A stretch of 64,000 nt of DNA from Oncomelania hupensis (GCA_036898135.1 CM072525.1:23835992-23899991), one strand, 5' to 3'. Positions 50,911 to 62,374 are shown, counted from the stretch's first letter. A program made the numbers and translations. Notes: generated from the letters alone by a model not told the origin.

Positions 50911-51352
50911 CTTCCACAGGCCCATACTGATGTTCAGTAAGCAAGATAATTTGTTGTTTCATTGGGAAATTATAGCAACTGCTGGCGAATTTTCACAAGA
51001 GAGACAAACCATGGAGTAAAACGAGAACACTACGTAATTTGTTAAATAGTGGTCCCCCATTAAGGACGAGCCTGCAGGAAGTGTTTGTAGTGGCGAAATA
51101 GGTTTAGCCACGAGCAAAAAAAAAAATTGGCACAATAAGAAAAAAAAAGAGAGAGAGAGAAAGCACAATGACAAAAAAACGTCCGCAATGTCACAAAGAA
51201 CAAGAACTGATTTATTTACTGATAAACCCCACAATTCTCCGCTGGGTATAATTAATTAGGTCTATGCCGTACTGGAAGCACTCGATGGACATGTGCTACT
51301 TGGTATCTACCCTCCATCTCCCTTGCTTATAAAAGTACGTCACATACCTATT

Positions 51353-51632
51353 CCTATCCTATCTTATCCTATCCCGTAACTCAACAGTTGTTGGGGCACC
51401 ACAGATGATCGTTTAACCAGCGTACTCCATCTTTCTCTGTCCTCAGCAACCCTCATGGCTTCGCTCAGTGTCAAGCCAGTCCATTCTCAAATGTTGTTCT
51501 CCCACCTCTTTTTCTGTCTCCCTCTTCTTCTGCCTCCTTGCACAGTGCCTTCCAGGATGGTCTTTGCAAGGCCTGATGCTCTGGTGACGTGGCCATATCA
51601 CAGTGGGGAAGAAACGGGCACTCCGAGGGTAT
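51353..51632 (-). mobile_element. LINE 3'-end fragment
   Basis: CCTAT tail at 51353-51375, then the family 3' end (GTTGGGGCACCACAGATGAT through TGATGCTCTGGTGACGTGG), truncated at about 51632. Confidence 0.87.
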
Positions 51633-51660
51633 GGCCACATCACACACATCTACAAATAAA

Positions 51661-51858
51661 TGGGGCCGGGGACCTCAGTTGGTAGAGCGACTTACTAATA
51701 ACCGAAAGGTTCCTGGCCCAAATACCGGATTGGTCAACGTGTGACTCTAATTTTTTCCCCTTACCATCAACTGGTTCGCTGGTGTCAGAATAATGTGACC
51801 AGTATAGTCGCCTATACGCTCCGGTGTGGTGTAACTATAATCTACAATTAACCTTAAC
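51661..51858 (+). mobile_element. tRNA-derived SINE, family A (diverged subfamily)
   Basis: Perfect 11-bp target-site duplication CTACAAATAAA (51650-51660 and 51859-51869). The head is mutated in the B box (GGCCCAAATACC). Same subfamily as 8530-8692. Confidence 0.88.
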
Positions 51859-52043
51859 CTACAAATAAACGCCAGCAGTCCGTGATTTTGTTTTCGTTTT
51901 TTGGACATTTTATTGTTCATTTTTATCTGGAGGATGTGTTATTTTAATTTTTTTTTATAAAATGTTTAAAAATTATTATTATTTTTTTTGGTTGCTTTGG
52001 TGTAAAGCGCTGTGATTTTTACTGGGAAATGGCGCTGTACAAA

Positions 52044-52045
52044 TG

Positions 52046-52124
<79 letters not shown>
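52044..52124. repeat. (TTA)n microsatellite
   Basis: About 27 units, preceded by a motif resembling other copies' leaders (AAGCGCTGTGATTTTTACTG). Confidence 0.95.
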
Positions 52125-52126
<2 letters not shown>

Positions 52127-52273
52127 CAATTGTACGAAAACTGAGCTACTCGTTCCTTATCCCGAGTTATATAACATACCGTACTATTTAAAGCTCTCGT
52201 CGTTTCAACGACAGGAAATTAGAAACACAGGGATTAATTTTAAAACAATTAGCAACCACAGAGTCGAACTTAC

Positions 52274-52489
52274 TGCTACATGTCTGCGGCAGGTCCGCTG
52301 TGGACCACGTGTTGTTCTGCTGACACGTCATCTTTACACTGACACTGCCATCATCGAGTTCGTAACCAGTGAGGCACATATACGTTATCACGCTGCCGAT
52401 AGTGTATACGTCCCTCGGCCCCGTCACCAATGAGGTCACAGTCTTGATCGCGTTGCTGACGCCATGGGAGGGTGCAGGACACTGGCGCT
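52274..52489 (-). CDS. Exon: Sushi/CCP domain 1
   Basis: Symmetric phase 1-1 exon of 216 nt; acceptor GCTCACAG, donor GTAAGT. CCP landmarks: QCPAPSHGVSN, GSVITYMCLTGYELDDGS, MTCQQNNTW, LPQTC. Strong match to the family consensus. Confidence 0.96.
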
Positions 52490-52908
52490 CTGTGAGCAGG
52501 GTTAATAATTATAAAAGTCCTAACAAGATAATAATACAGGCCTCATCATCATCCTCATCCTCATCATTGTCCTCCTCCTCATCAACAATTATCACCATCA
52601 TCATCATCAATCATCATCGTCTTGTCATGAGTACCTGCCCATCTAGCCTACTGCTGCTTGTAGCAGATGGTCGTTTGAACGCTCGAGCGTGACACTTAGA
52701 TTCAGACATCGCAAATATCAGATACAAAGAATTAACGAATGTTTAAGCAAATAATCCTCTCTCCGCGTGACTCTTTTTTTTTTCTTGTTTAAAATCACAA
52801 TTTTGATCGAGATCTTAGATTCTATTTAACTTGAAAATGTTTGCCGAGCTTCCGTTTTTTCCCTAGATATAAATGTATTTTTTAACCAAATTAATTTGTT
52901 TTGGTGCT

Positions 52909-53953
52909 CAGGGCTCGAAATTAGCGGGGGCCCGGGGCCAAAAACCCGCAAAGTTGATTTCGGGCTCGGAAAGTTGAAAAACGAAGGGCCCGCTTGGCCC
53001 GCAAAATAATTCGTTTGCTACAGCTAGCTCTACTCGGCAGTTTCGTATTTGGGCCAAGGGAAGCAACCCACACCGATGCCCTAAATTTGGACAGAAAAAA
53101 AAAACAGAGAAAAGAAGCGAAAACCCTTTAATTTTGCACTCAAAAGTTTAATATACACTTCAATATCTTTTTAATATAATAAACAAAAGGCTATGGCACA
53201 ACATAAGCGCAAAATGTCCATCTTTGCAAGTACGAAAGGATCTCTACATATCGTCGCCATACAGTTGCTAAAACAATGGGCGATGGCGTATTTTCCAATC
53301 TTTGGGAAGCGAAAGACGCCAGAAGAAAACGTCGACGAAAGGAAAGAACAAGAAAAAGAGAGAAAAAAGTAGTATGAAGAGGAAAAAATATCAAGGAACT
53401 ACAATGAAGGGTGGAAAAAAAGATTGTCTTGAAGTGAATGAGGAAGAGTACCGTAAAGTTTAGTTCCCTTTCATGGTTTTTGTTTTGAACTTTAGTGCAT
53501 TGAGGTCAGATTTCTTGTTAGGTTACTCATATTAAAAATGTAATGATGTGTATTGTGCAATACTCGGTCACAAAACTGAAAAGTATTATACAAGAGACTC
53601 ACTAGATTTTTTTTAATTTTGTTTAATGGCCATTTCAGGCTCACTATTCACTGGAATATGTGTCACTGAATGTGTGTGTGGTTTTTTTTTTGCCCCTTTT
53701 TTGTTGGTAATGTTTGAAAGTAAAAGAAAAGGCAAATAAAAATGACATCACTCAGCAAAATTGGAAATTCAATTGTTTTTATTTTAGATTATCAGACAAA
53801 TTGTACTTTCTACTTATTATATTGTCAATAATTCTTTTGTTTTTTGTTTGCATTATTTTTCAAGTTGGGCCCCGAAAGTTGCTTGTGGGCCCTCAAATTT
53901 TTCAATCAAGGGGCCCGGTGGCCCCCAAAGAAAAAAGTTAATTTCTAGCACTG
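52909..53953 (+). mobile_element. hAT-like DNA transposon relic
   Basis: Ends CAGGGCTCGAAATTA (52909-52923) and the inverted CAGTGCTAGAAATTA (53939-53953). TGGTGCT flanks both sides (52902-52908 and 53952-53958), overlapping the right end. The frame at 53193-53432 encodes a basic segment (MAQHKRKMSIF, then KRKTPEENVDERKEQEKERK), has a stop at 53370, and continues with YEEEKISRNYNEGWKK. This resembles the region before the TTF zinc finger of hAT-type transposases. The catalytic domain is absent. It is inserted in the intron between WSC3 and Sushi 1. Confidence 0.6.
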
Positions 53954-54012
53954 GTGCTTGTCTAGGCATGTTTGATTGTATTTTGGCTTAATGACGGGGT
54001 TCTTTAACGTAC

Positions 54013-54153
54013 CGTATGACCTGTAGACAGCAAGAACGTCGTCACTGCCGCATCGAGTATCGTTGTAACAGACACTACTGTTACAAGCCCAGTCCTCCCG
54101 CTGTCCGTAGTCTCCCATAGAACTCAGGCAAGCACATGTCGGCCCTCCCAATT
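54013..54153 (-). CDS. Exon: WSC3, second half
   Basis: 141 nt, phase 1-1, donor GTACGT. GGPTCACLSSMGDYGQ, then DWACNSSVCYNDTRCGSDD completes the eight-Cys WSC pattern started in 56629-56769. Confidence 0.93.
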
Positions 54154-54679
54154 CTGATTGGAACAATCCAATTAGTCAACGATGAGAAACGGATTAGTCA
54201 AGTCCAGTATTCAATATTCAACAAATTCAACAAATCTTTATTACCTTTCACAAGGTACTTTGACAGGCACTTGATCACTACAAAATCGAAATAAAATACA
54301 AGTAAAAAATTAAAGATAGTATAACATTTTTTAAAATCTCTACAACATGTAGGATACGATTATATATGCACACATACCTGCCCATCTACACACACACACG
54401 CACGCTATTAATTTATATAGTAAATTATGTAATAGAATGTAAAGCAAAATCTCACAGAAGAGGCAGTTTCTATCTAATCACAAACACAGCTTATTGCCAG
54501 GGTACAGTTATCACAGAGTGACATCACATAAACAGGTTTACAAACAGAATGACAATCCAATAAAACAATAAAATTAAAGTTAAACTGTACATACAGACAA
54601 CATTTGAACACTATTTGATATTTTATTAAAAAAACGGTACTTACATAAAATACGCATCTAACCTTATTCCGGGTTATTA

Positions 54680-55040
54680 TTTATTATTGAGGATTTTTAT
54701 AGCGCACTTATCTTGCCGTACTAGACCAGACTCTAGGCGAACAACTGAGCACTATCCTGGCCAGCCAGGGATGGAGGAGAAGGACCAAGTGCATGCTGGG
54801 TGTGTTCTTGTTACCGGCACTCACCCGTCTAGGATATGAACGTCAGGATCTTTAAAGTCCGTTATGATGGAATGTATGCAACACACAGACTAGACCTCGG
54901 TTTATACTCTCATCCGAAGAAGTAGGAAACGGGAGTAAAGTGTCTTTCCCAAGGACACAACACAATGGCCCGGACAGTGCTCGAACCCTGGACCTTCAGA
55001 TCCGCAGCCAAGGCACTACCATTAGACCATCGTGCCCCTA
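54680..55040. mobile_element. SINE-like repeat
   Basis: Contains words common to invertebrate short repeats: TTTTTATAGCGCACTTATC at the left, CAAGGACACAACACAATGGC and GTGCTCGAACCCTGGACCTT at the right, ending in a tRNA-like ACCATTAGACCATCGTGCCC. The boundaries are approximate. Confidence 0.5.
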
Positions 55041-55133
55041 CTCTCCCCCCCCCTCCCCTCCCCTCCACTCCACCTCGTCCCACTCTCAAACCACACACGC
55101 ACAAACGCACGCACACTTATACACTGTGGGTGT

Positions 55134-55520
55134 TTATGTGTTAAGCATTGAGCGCTCATTTGGTAGAGTTAACCAATTTGATTTTAAAGTTTACAACTCT
55201 ACCTTCCGGTATTTTAAAATTGCCTATGTCCAGTTCAGATTCGGCATTTCTCCGATCAACGCACATAGACGAAGATACAGATCAGGGGTAACACCACTCC
55301 AGCTGTTGTCCAGTGTTGAAGATGAACCTTACTTCTTGTTCGTTTGTCCCGCATAGAAAGTATTAAGGAACGAGTCACCAATGTTTGACAAGTACAATCA
55401 TACTGGTTTTGACATTTCTGGCATTACATGTATGAGTGATGATGTTGAAACAAATGTGTGCGAGCTGTCCAGATTTTTGTATAAAGCATTTAGAAAGAGA
55501 GCAGAGTTACCGTAGAGTTG
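55134..55520 (+). mobile_element. Fragment of another non-LTR retrotransposon (ORF2 C-terminus)
   Basis: Reads YVQFRFGISPINAHRRRY, then SVEDEPYFLFVCPA, a pattern typical of the C-terminal zinc-binding end of jockey/CR1-like RTs (H/Y-F-L-x-x-C-P). A stop precedes a diverged continuation. It lies in the intron that splits WSC3. Confidence 0.5.
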
Positions 55521-55781
55521 TTTTGGATTGAACAGGAATTGGATGGGAATTTTGACTTTTTTTCATGATGTTTCTTGTTTGTATTTTGAACATCTTGAAA
55601 ATTGACAGTTGAAAAACAGACTATTTAAATTAGTAGCGGAGAAGGGAGGGGGGGGGAGGGCAAAAGAAAGAGAGATAGGGAGAGTGAGAGAGAATGTATT
55701 AGATTTTAAAGATGTAGGGGAAAATAAAATTTTAAGAATCGTGTGGATTAATGTAACGAGAGTGGGTGACTGAATGAAGGA

Positions 55782-55865
55782 GAGAGAGAGGGAAAGAGAG
55801 AGAGAGAATGAGAGAGAGAGAGAGAGAGAGAGAGGAAGAGAGAGAGAGAATGAGAGAGAAAGAAT

Positions 55866-55945
<80 letters not shown>

Positions 55946-55960
55946 GACAGAACGCTAAGA
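55782..55960. repeat. (GA)n microsatellite
   Basis: Nearly pure GAGA with AAT interruptions. Confidence 0.95.
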
Positions 55961-56628
55961 TCGACGAAAGCTAGATGAATACAATAAGTGAGAATGGATG
56001 GTGCAGAAAGAGAGACATAGAATTGGGATTGGTATGTTGGTAAATCTCTTTTTGCCTTTTGTGCTGTAGTTTATTTTTAATTTGTCGTCTTGTGTGGTTC
56101 TTAGTTTGGAATTTCGTAGTCTTGTATTTGGTGCGTATTTCATTTTTCTTGTATTTTGCAACGAATTTCGTTACGTCTGTAAGCTTTTGAATATGGAATG
56201 TACAGCGAAGTTTCATTCTTTTTATTTGGGTAATTTTATATTCATTTGTATATATGCTGTCATTTTATCATCTGAGTTCACATGCTCGCGCAGAACCCCA
56301 CACTCCAGCCTCCCCACTGTTTTGTGTTTATTCAATAAAACGTCTAAGCCTAAAGCCTAAGCCTCTCTCACGTTCTCTCAAAAAATTACACGCACGGGAC
56401 CATGATACAGTATGCAATTTTATTTATGTTTTTAAATTTTAATTTATTTTATTTATTTTAGTCTCATATCACATTATTTGTGAAAAGACTTTCAATAAAC
56501 TGATTACATTGAGCTGAATTGAGTCCTATACGAGGTCAATGAGCAAATTGTAAGTGGTGGCATTGATTTAATTACTTAGTAGCTATTATTTACAGTGGTA
56601 TTCAAGAAGATGTCTTGCTATATTCTAC

Positions 56629-56769
56629 CTGAATTATTGGAGATGGCAACGAGGGAGAGTCCTTGGTCAACGCAGTAGTCCCTGCATTGTTGTAACGTCG
56701 TTGGTTGAGAGGTAAAGTTCTGCATCGCTGCCTTATCCAGCGTAAAACAGCCCAGATAGTAGTCTGCAT
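56629..56769 (-). CDS. Exon: WSC3, first half
   Basis: 141 nt, phase 1-1. Encodes YYLGCFTLDKAAMQNFTSQP, then LQQCRDYCVDQGLSLVAIS, the N-terminal half of a WSC domain. The intron to 54153 falls in the middle of the fold, unlike WSC1 and WSC2, which are single 264-nt exons. Confidence 0.93.
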
Positions 56770-57072
56770 CTAAAATTTATTTGTAAAGAAAGACAAAAAT
56801 AGGCTCAGAATCAGTTATTGTCCCAACAAACAGCAAGAAAAATGATTTCACATCGCGACCACAGAAGAATTGTACTTATTAAGCCGTCAAGTCAAGTCAA
56901 TGAAACTTTTTTTCAAGTTTTACTAAAACGACTGGCTCATTTAAGCAGCAAAATAATTATTCACACATTAAAGCTGCGTAAAACACGACATAAACTGGAT
57001 CCAAAGACATAACATGACCAGTTGCATACAGAACTTATACATCATTCAAACGCAACAGTTAAACATAACATA

Positions 57073-57125
57073 AAAGATGGCGTATCTTTCACCCAGAAGG
57101 GTGCAGGTTAAAGGTCGCTGCGACG
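57073..57125 (-). pseudogene. Duplicated remnant of the F5/8C exon 3 edge
   Basis: Diverged copy of the exon end and donor at 57229-57275: both carry GATGGCGTATCTTTCACCCAG on the + strand. The copy lacks the upstream part of the exon and is probably non-functional. Confidence 0.65.
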
Positions 57126-57247
57126 TGACTGAATCCTATGTCCACATCTCAACAACAACAAACACACAAAAACCACCACCATTGTCAATAATGTTGTAAG
57201 GTTTATGAAGCAGTCACACTAACGTTGAAAGATGGCGTATCTTTCAC

Positions 57248-57368
57248 CCAGCAAGGTGAAGGCCACGGCAGCAGCGATGTTCCAAGTCCGTGGCTGAAGC
57301 TTTATCACCTTGGCCACCACCGGTGTTGACAGGTACCGAACTGCAAGTTCTGCCTGCTGGCTGGGGCC
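57248..57368 (-). CDS. Exon: F5/8C domain, part 3
   Basis: Enters phase 0, leaves phase 1 at donor GTGAAAG. RYLSTPVVAKVIKLQPRTWN matches the conserved C-terminal strand of discoidin/F5-8C domains (R-Y-[IL]-x-x-x-P-x-x-W). The terminal Cys common in the family is absent. Confidence 0.9.
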
Positions 57369-57439
57369 CTCAAACTGATGGCACCAAAAAGAAAAACAGA
57401 ACTGAGGAGTTCAATTATTACTAGAGAGATAGTCGCAAA

Positions 57440-57476
57440 TTTGTTATTATTGTTATTATTATTATTGTTGTTGTTG

Positions 57477-57555
<79 letters not shown>
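57440..57555. repeat. (TTA)n microsatellite
   Basis: Over 30 ATT/TTA units in the F5/8C intron. Confidence 0.95.
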
Positions 57556-57844
57556 CGTCTTCTTTGTTGCCGTGGTCGTCGTCATTATTGTCAACCTCAC
57601 TGTTGACAAATTGCAAAATTCTGGTCCTGTTTTGTGGCTGGTTTGTTTAAACTTATTGACCCCCCACCCAACCCCCTCCCCCGCCCCCACCTTCACACAT
57701 ACCCAAACACAAACACTCACACACACATACACACGCATACATACATACATACATACATATATACAAACAAAGAAATTAATGCGGGATAATTGTCGTGGTC
57801 GTTGTTAGCGTCGTCGTCATCCTCATCCATCATCGTAGTCTTCG

Positions 57845-57858
57845 TCATCGTTGCATGC

Positions 57859-57896
<38 letters not shown>

Positions 57897-57990
57897 ATCA
57901 ATCAATCAATCAATCATCATCATCATCAATCATCATCATCATCATCATCACCACCACAATCTCCACCTTATAACTATTATCATCATCGCC
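57845..57990. repeat. (CAT)n/(CAATCAAT)n tract
   Basis: CAT trinucleotides on the + strand interrupted by CAATCAATCAAT. Confidence 0.92.
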
Positions 57991-58018
57991 TAAAATATAT
58001 CACAATCACATTACGTAC

Positions 58019-58223
58019 CAAGTCGCCCGAGTCCACCAAGCTGGTGGCCGAAAACCCGTGAGAAAGCAAGAACTGCGTCACGTGACCGCCTCCGATTGAG
58101 GCACTTCCTGTGACAGCGACTGCTTTGATGACGTAATAGTCGGACAACGTCACTTGCAGCCACGGCTGTAAGTCGCTGTCCAGCGGCTTCCATACTTGCC
58201 AGGTCGGTTTCTGTAGGTTCAGT
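58019..58223 (-). CDS. Exon: F5/8C domain, part 2
   Basis: 205 nt, enters with one base (AG + A = Arg), leaves in phase 0 at GTACGT. RLNLQKPTWQVWKPLDSD, then PWLQVTLSDYYVIKAVAVTG and HVTQFLLSHG give the core of a discoidin/factor V-VIII C domain. Such domains bind phospholipid or glycans. Confidence 0.93.
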
Positions 58224-58369
58224 CTGGCCAAACCAGAAATCAATCATTACCATATTATGATCCTCTGGCAGACGCTGCCATTGCGAGCAATTAGGCGTCA
58301 CTATCCCGTTCATACACACCTGTCAAGTGTAGCTACAGTTTTCTGGAGAGCAGAACGGTGGCCAAAAAT

Positions 58370-58723
58370 GAAGGAAAGAAGAAGAAAGAGGGGAAGAAAA
58401 ACGGAGAAAAGCAGGAGAAAATGGCAGAACGAAGGAGGAAGAAAGGATGATGATAGAGGAAAGAAGAGATGAGGATGAGGGATGAAGAAGAAGAAGGAGA
58501 AAGGAAGGACGGAAGGTAGGAGAAAGAGGGATCAGGGAAGAGGAAGAAGCAGCAAGGAGAAGGAAGAGAAAGGAAGAAGGTGGATGGAGAATGAAGGAAG
58601 AAGAGGTAGAAAGGATAAGGAAGAACAAAGAAGGAGGAGAGGAAGAGGAAGGAGGAAGAAAGAGAGAAGTAGAAGTAGGAAGAGGAGAAGGAGAAGAAGA
58701 ACTAAAGAAATGAAGAAAAGAAC
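58370..58723. repeat. GA-rich low complexity (intron)
   Basis: AGAAGAAGG-type purine tract. The long Ser/Leu/Arg frames on both strands are artefacts. Confidence 0.85.
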
Positions 58724-58811
58724 CTTGCGCTGCCTGCGGTGGAGGCAGAAGAGGAAGCAGTGTACACTGCGCTTGACCCTTGTTCCCACAAGATGTTGAC
58801 GTGGCCAGCAC
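58724..58811 (-). CDS. Exon: F5/8C domain, part 1
   Basis: 88 nt, phase 1 in, phase 2 out. GHVNILWEQGSSAVYTASSS, then ASTAGSAR continues into the next exon with the ITASS...ARLNLQ pattern typical of factor V/VIII C domains. The donor (AAG then GTTCTT) is weak, but phase and homology support it. Confidence 0.78.
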
Positions 58812-58839
58812 CTATACACACAAACACAGTTCCTTTTTC

Positions 58840-59140
58840 TAGGGCAGCCACAATCACGCAGTCAAAGCAGACACAATCATGCAACCAATGTAGACACAAT
58901 CATGCAGTCAGTGTAGACATCATCATACAATCAGTATAATCATGCAGTCAGTGTAGACACAATCATGAAGCCAGGGTAGCCAAAATCATACAGTCAGTGT
59001 AGCCACAATCATGCAGTCAGTGTAGACACAATCATGCAGTCAGTGTAATCATGCAGTCAGTGTAGCCACCAAAATCATGCAGTCAGTGTAGTCCCAAACA
59101 TACATGCAGTCAGTTTAGACACAATCATGCAGTCAGTTAC
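58840..59140. repeat. ~22-bp minisatellite (intron)
   Basis: About ten copies of a unit like AATCATGCAGTCAGTGTAGACAC with small variants. Confidence 0.9.
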
Positions 59141-59221
59141 TGGTTTAGCATAATAAAAGCCTCTTGGACATTGAAACTTCAGCACACGTATACAAATGAA
59201 TGAAGCTAATCAACCTCGTAC

Positions 59222-59356
59222 CATAGGTGCCACAAGTTACTGCAGTAAGATTGCCAGAGCCAGTAGCATTGATGTAGTATTTGCCAGTTGCTGTGACCAA
59301 GGCCTGTCTGTATTGAGAGCAGCTGGCTGCGGATTTCTCACTGAGAGCGTAGCCAT
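59222..59356 (-). CDS. Exon: Cys-pair module B
   Basis: 135 nt, phase 1-1, donor GTACGA. ASCSQYRQALVTATGKYYIN, then TAVTCGTYG: two Cys about 30 residues apart with G-K-Y-Y-I-N between. This recalls the first disulphide loop of fibrinogen-like domains but is too short to be one. Module A (62042-62161) is its counterpart. Confidence 0.8.
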
Positions 59357-59399
59357 CTGAAACACCATCATTGGCGTCACCATTGTTATCGTCGTGGAA

Positions 59400-59475
59400 A
59401 CAACATCCTCATCATTATCATCCTCCTCCTCCTCCTCCTCCTCATCATCATCATCATCAGCAGCAGCAGCAGCCG
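59400..59475. repeat. (CCT/CAT/CAG)n tract (intron)
   Basis: Trinucleotide run CATCATC...CTCCTCC...CAGCAGCAG. Confidence 0.9.
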
Positions 59476-59527
59476 TCACACGCTACCAACTATAATTTTC
59501 AACGTCGTTGTCGCCGTTTTCTCTTAC

Positions 59528-59791
59528 CGATGTCGTAGACGGCGTAAGCGCTGGCGTCGTCGCTTCCGCAGACCTGAGTGCCGTAATCGGCGCACATGGC
59601 AGTACACGGCGCGTCACGTCCGGCAGAGGTGACGTAAGCACTGACGCAGGAACAGGATGATGTAGTGAGAAGCGCGTAACGTGAAGTGATTCCTCGGCAA
59701 TGCGCCACACACTGCTGAACCGTGCTGGAGGTCGTCGACAGGTCAAAGGTCGCATCCACAATCGGGAGAAAACGTGTGCATCCCAAGAACA
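59528..59791 (-). CDS. Exon: WSC2 domain
   Basis: 264 nt, phase 1-1, donor GTAAGA. Eight Cys in WSC order: LGCTRFL, QQCVAHC, SSCSCVSAY, APCTAMC, TQVCGSDD, ending AYAVYDI. WSC domains are carbohydrate-binding in yeast sensors and occur in many animal extracellular proteins. Confidence 0.95.
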
Positions 59792-59799
59792 CTGGAATT

Positions 59800-60460
59800 G
59801 TTAAGATTAGATCGTTAAGCCGTCATGTGTGGGTGTGTGGATGGACGGACTGAAGGACTGATATATTATATCGGTAATAGGCAGATGTAGTCTACAGCAA
59901 TAACATAATCACAATGGCATAATTTGATGATTTTGCAATGAATATCAAACAATGAAGTGGAGTTCAGTTGTCTCGTCTCGTTTTGTCTTGTGTATATTTT
60001 CATTGTGCTGTTGATTTATTTATATATTTATGTATTTAATTTAACCACCATTCACAGTTGTGATATTTCGACAACTTATTAAATTATAAACATATTATCC
60101 ATACAATTAAGATAATTAAATAAAAACATGAATTGAAATGAACAAAACGAAATACCCCAAAATAATTATCTAGCAAAAGCATCTACTAATACTGTATTTT
60201 ATGAAGCGCGAATTCCAAACTAGTAGTCTGCTCTGGGCGCTCGCACGCATGCACACAGACACACTCGCAAGGTAACAAGTAATAAAATGACATCAGCAGT
60301 TACAAGACCAGTTACTGCTAATTTATGATGACGAAGAAAGCAAGACGCCAAACACACAAGCTTGTACCAATCATCGCGAAAAATGTATTTAAAAAAAATA
60401 ATTAATTGTGCTGTATTGCTTTATAATTGATCAGAATATACTTGGCTTAATATCACATAC
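59800..60460. other. Intron: nothing recognised
   Basis: AT-rich; no exon, RNA gene or clear repeat. Confidence 0.5.
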
Positions 60461-60622
60461 TCGGTCCTCTCTCGCATGCAAATGGCAGAGTAACGTTGCA
60501 GTCGTTCCAGCCCACTTCTGTTGAGGTCACGTTAAAAAAGGAACACGTCATGCTGTCGTTCAGTTGTGACGTTACGTGATATGGCAGGATTGCTCCGTCC
60601 GATGACACCTGCACTTCCCTCC
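60461..60622 (-). CDS. Exon: C-type lectin domain, second half
   Basis: 162 nt, phase 1-1. TCSFFNVTSTEVGWNDCNVT, then LPFACER matches the C-terminal W-N-D-C...L-P-[FY]-[IA]-C end of the fold. No EPN or QPD sugar-specificity motif is visible, so calcium-dependent sugar binding is uncertain. Confidence 0.92.
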
Positions 60623-60639
60623 CTGCACAATGATTTTCA

Positions 60640-60960
60640 TCATCGTCGTCATTATCATCATCATCATCATCAGCAGAAGCAGCAACAGCAATAACAACAA
60701 CTACAACAGCTCGTCATTGTTGTACTAGCCATGATGATGATCGTCACATCAACATCATATGCAGCATGGTCATTATTTCCATCATCTTCAATATCAGCAA
60801 CAACACTAGCAACAACAACATCAGCAACGCCATCATCACCATCATCATCCTCATCAACATCATCATCACAAGTATCACAATACTTACAACATGATTATAC
60901 TCACTAGCCACACCGCCACCGCCATCGCAACAATAAATTTCAGCTCATCATCACCACCGC
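60640..60960. repeat. (CAT/CAA)n low complexity (intron)
   Basis: Degenerate ATCATC, AACAAC and CACCGC trinucleotides. Confidence 0.85.
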
Positions 60961-61084
60961 CACTATCTCCAACATAGCACTAGTGCAATCGTCCTTATGG
61001 GGGACCTCCATTGATTGAAATCTTTAAGCTACACCCTCAACATCATTACCATCAAAATCATTGTTACCCTCCACCATCACCGAC

Positions 61085-61086
61085 CC

Positions 61087-61162
<76 letters not shown>
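61085..61162. repeat. (ATC)n microsatellite (intron)
   Basis: About 25 ATC units. Confidence 0.96.
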
Positions 61163-61316
61163 TTTATGACTTGGTGCAGACTTTGAACTCACAACAGGAA
61201 GCATGGAATAAGGAAATGCGTAGAACTTGTAAGTGCTCAGATGAAAAGGAGGATATCATAATAATATTAATATCCAGATAAAGCCTACCAAAGTTGAAAA
61301 TAAAATAGTCTCTTAC

Positions 61317-61550
61317 CCAAGATAGTTGCCATCGGTCCAGACCTCCACACCGTGAACTGAGATAGGCTAGGAATCCGTTCCACCGCAAGCTGTAAGAACT
61401 CAAGGTGACCTGGGCGGAGATGCGTGGCTAAGTAACCGCCATATGACGCGCACTGACTCGCTGCCATGGTGACGTTCTGATAAGTGGATGGAAAGAACCG
61501 GTAGCACGTGCCGTTGTTTCCAAGGTAACCGGCCGAGCAAACCGTGGCAT
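61317..61550 (-). CDS. Exon: C-type lectin domain, first half
   Basis: 234 nt, phase 1-1, donor GTAAGA. CSAGYLGNNGTCYRFFPST, then AASQCASYGGYLATHLRPGH and LEFLQLAVERI: the C-Y-x-F, A...C...G-G-x-L and hydrophobic helix 2 hallmarks of C-type lectin folds. Confidence 0.94.
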
Positions 61551-61629
61551 CTGCGAGAAGAAAAGGAGAAGGCAAAGTCAAGATCGTTCAAAGTTGAGTT
61601 GATTCGACAGAGTTGCTAGGAAACTTACA

Positions 61630-61758
<129 letters not shown>

Positions 61759-62041
61759 ACAATTACGCAACATTGGACTGCCCCTCCCCTTCCCGCACCT
61801 ACCCGTCTGTCACTATCGCAATGTTAGTTGCAGTCTCGGTTAAAACACAACAAGTATGAAAAGTTTGACTTCACATCTTAACAATTCCGTAAAAACCTAT
61901 AACGGTTAAACTTGATGTGTTCCGAAATTTGCCTAAAATAATCCTTAGTAGAGCTAGGATATATACAGTATATATTATATACAATGAACACGTGTTTTGC
62001 ACATGCACGCATCCATCAATTTAAAAAAAAAAAAAATGTAC

Positions 62042-62161
62042 CAGCTATGCCACACTCGGTGTACACGACATCAGCAGTGCCATAAGCCAGCTTGTAAGTG
62101 TTCTTCAGTAGTACCAAGTTTGCATGCAGCGTCTCGCACGTGCTAGCGAGGTCTTTCTGGT
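62042..62161 (-). CDS. Exon: Cys-pair module A
   Basis: 120 nt, phase 1-1, joins WSC1 as G + AC = Asp. LASTCETLHANLVLLKNTYK, then VVYTECGIAG: two Cys 29 residues apart with Y before the second, like module B. No named domain is recognised. Confidence 0.78.
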
Positions 62162-62169
62162 CTGAAAAG

Positions 62170-62309
62170 ATCATCGCATCATCATCAACATCGTCACCAT
62201 CATGAAAATCATTCACAACAACAGCCACAACAATAACACCAACAACAGCACCACACCCACCACCCCCATCATCATCACCACCGTCACCAACACTATCATC
62301 ATTATGACT

Positions 62310-62374
<65 letters not shown>

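Noticed and set aside
50657..51019. Asp-rich 120-codon ORF
   Set aside because: GAT-repeat artefact inside the intron between Sushi 1 and Sushi 2.
57305..57750. Poly-Asn, poly-Leu and poly-Ile ORFs
   Set aside because: Created by the (TTA)n tract; only the short F5/8C exon 57248-57368 in this area is real.
58323..58811. 162-codon Ser/Leu/Pro-rich reverse ORF and its Arg/Lys-rich + strand shadow
   Set aside because: Purine/pyrimidine low-complexity tract; only the phase-matched 58724-58811 segment belongs to a gene.
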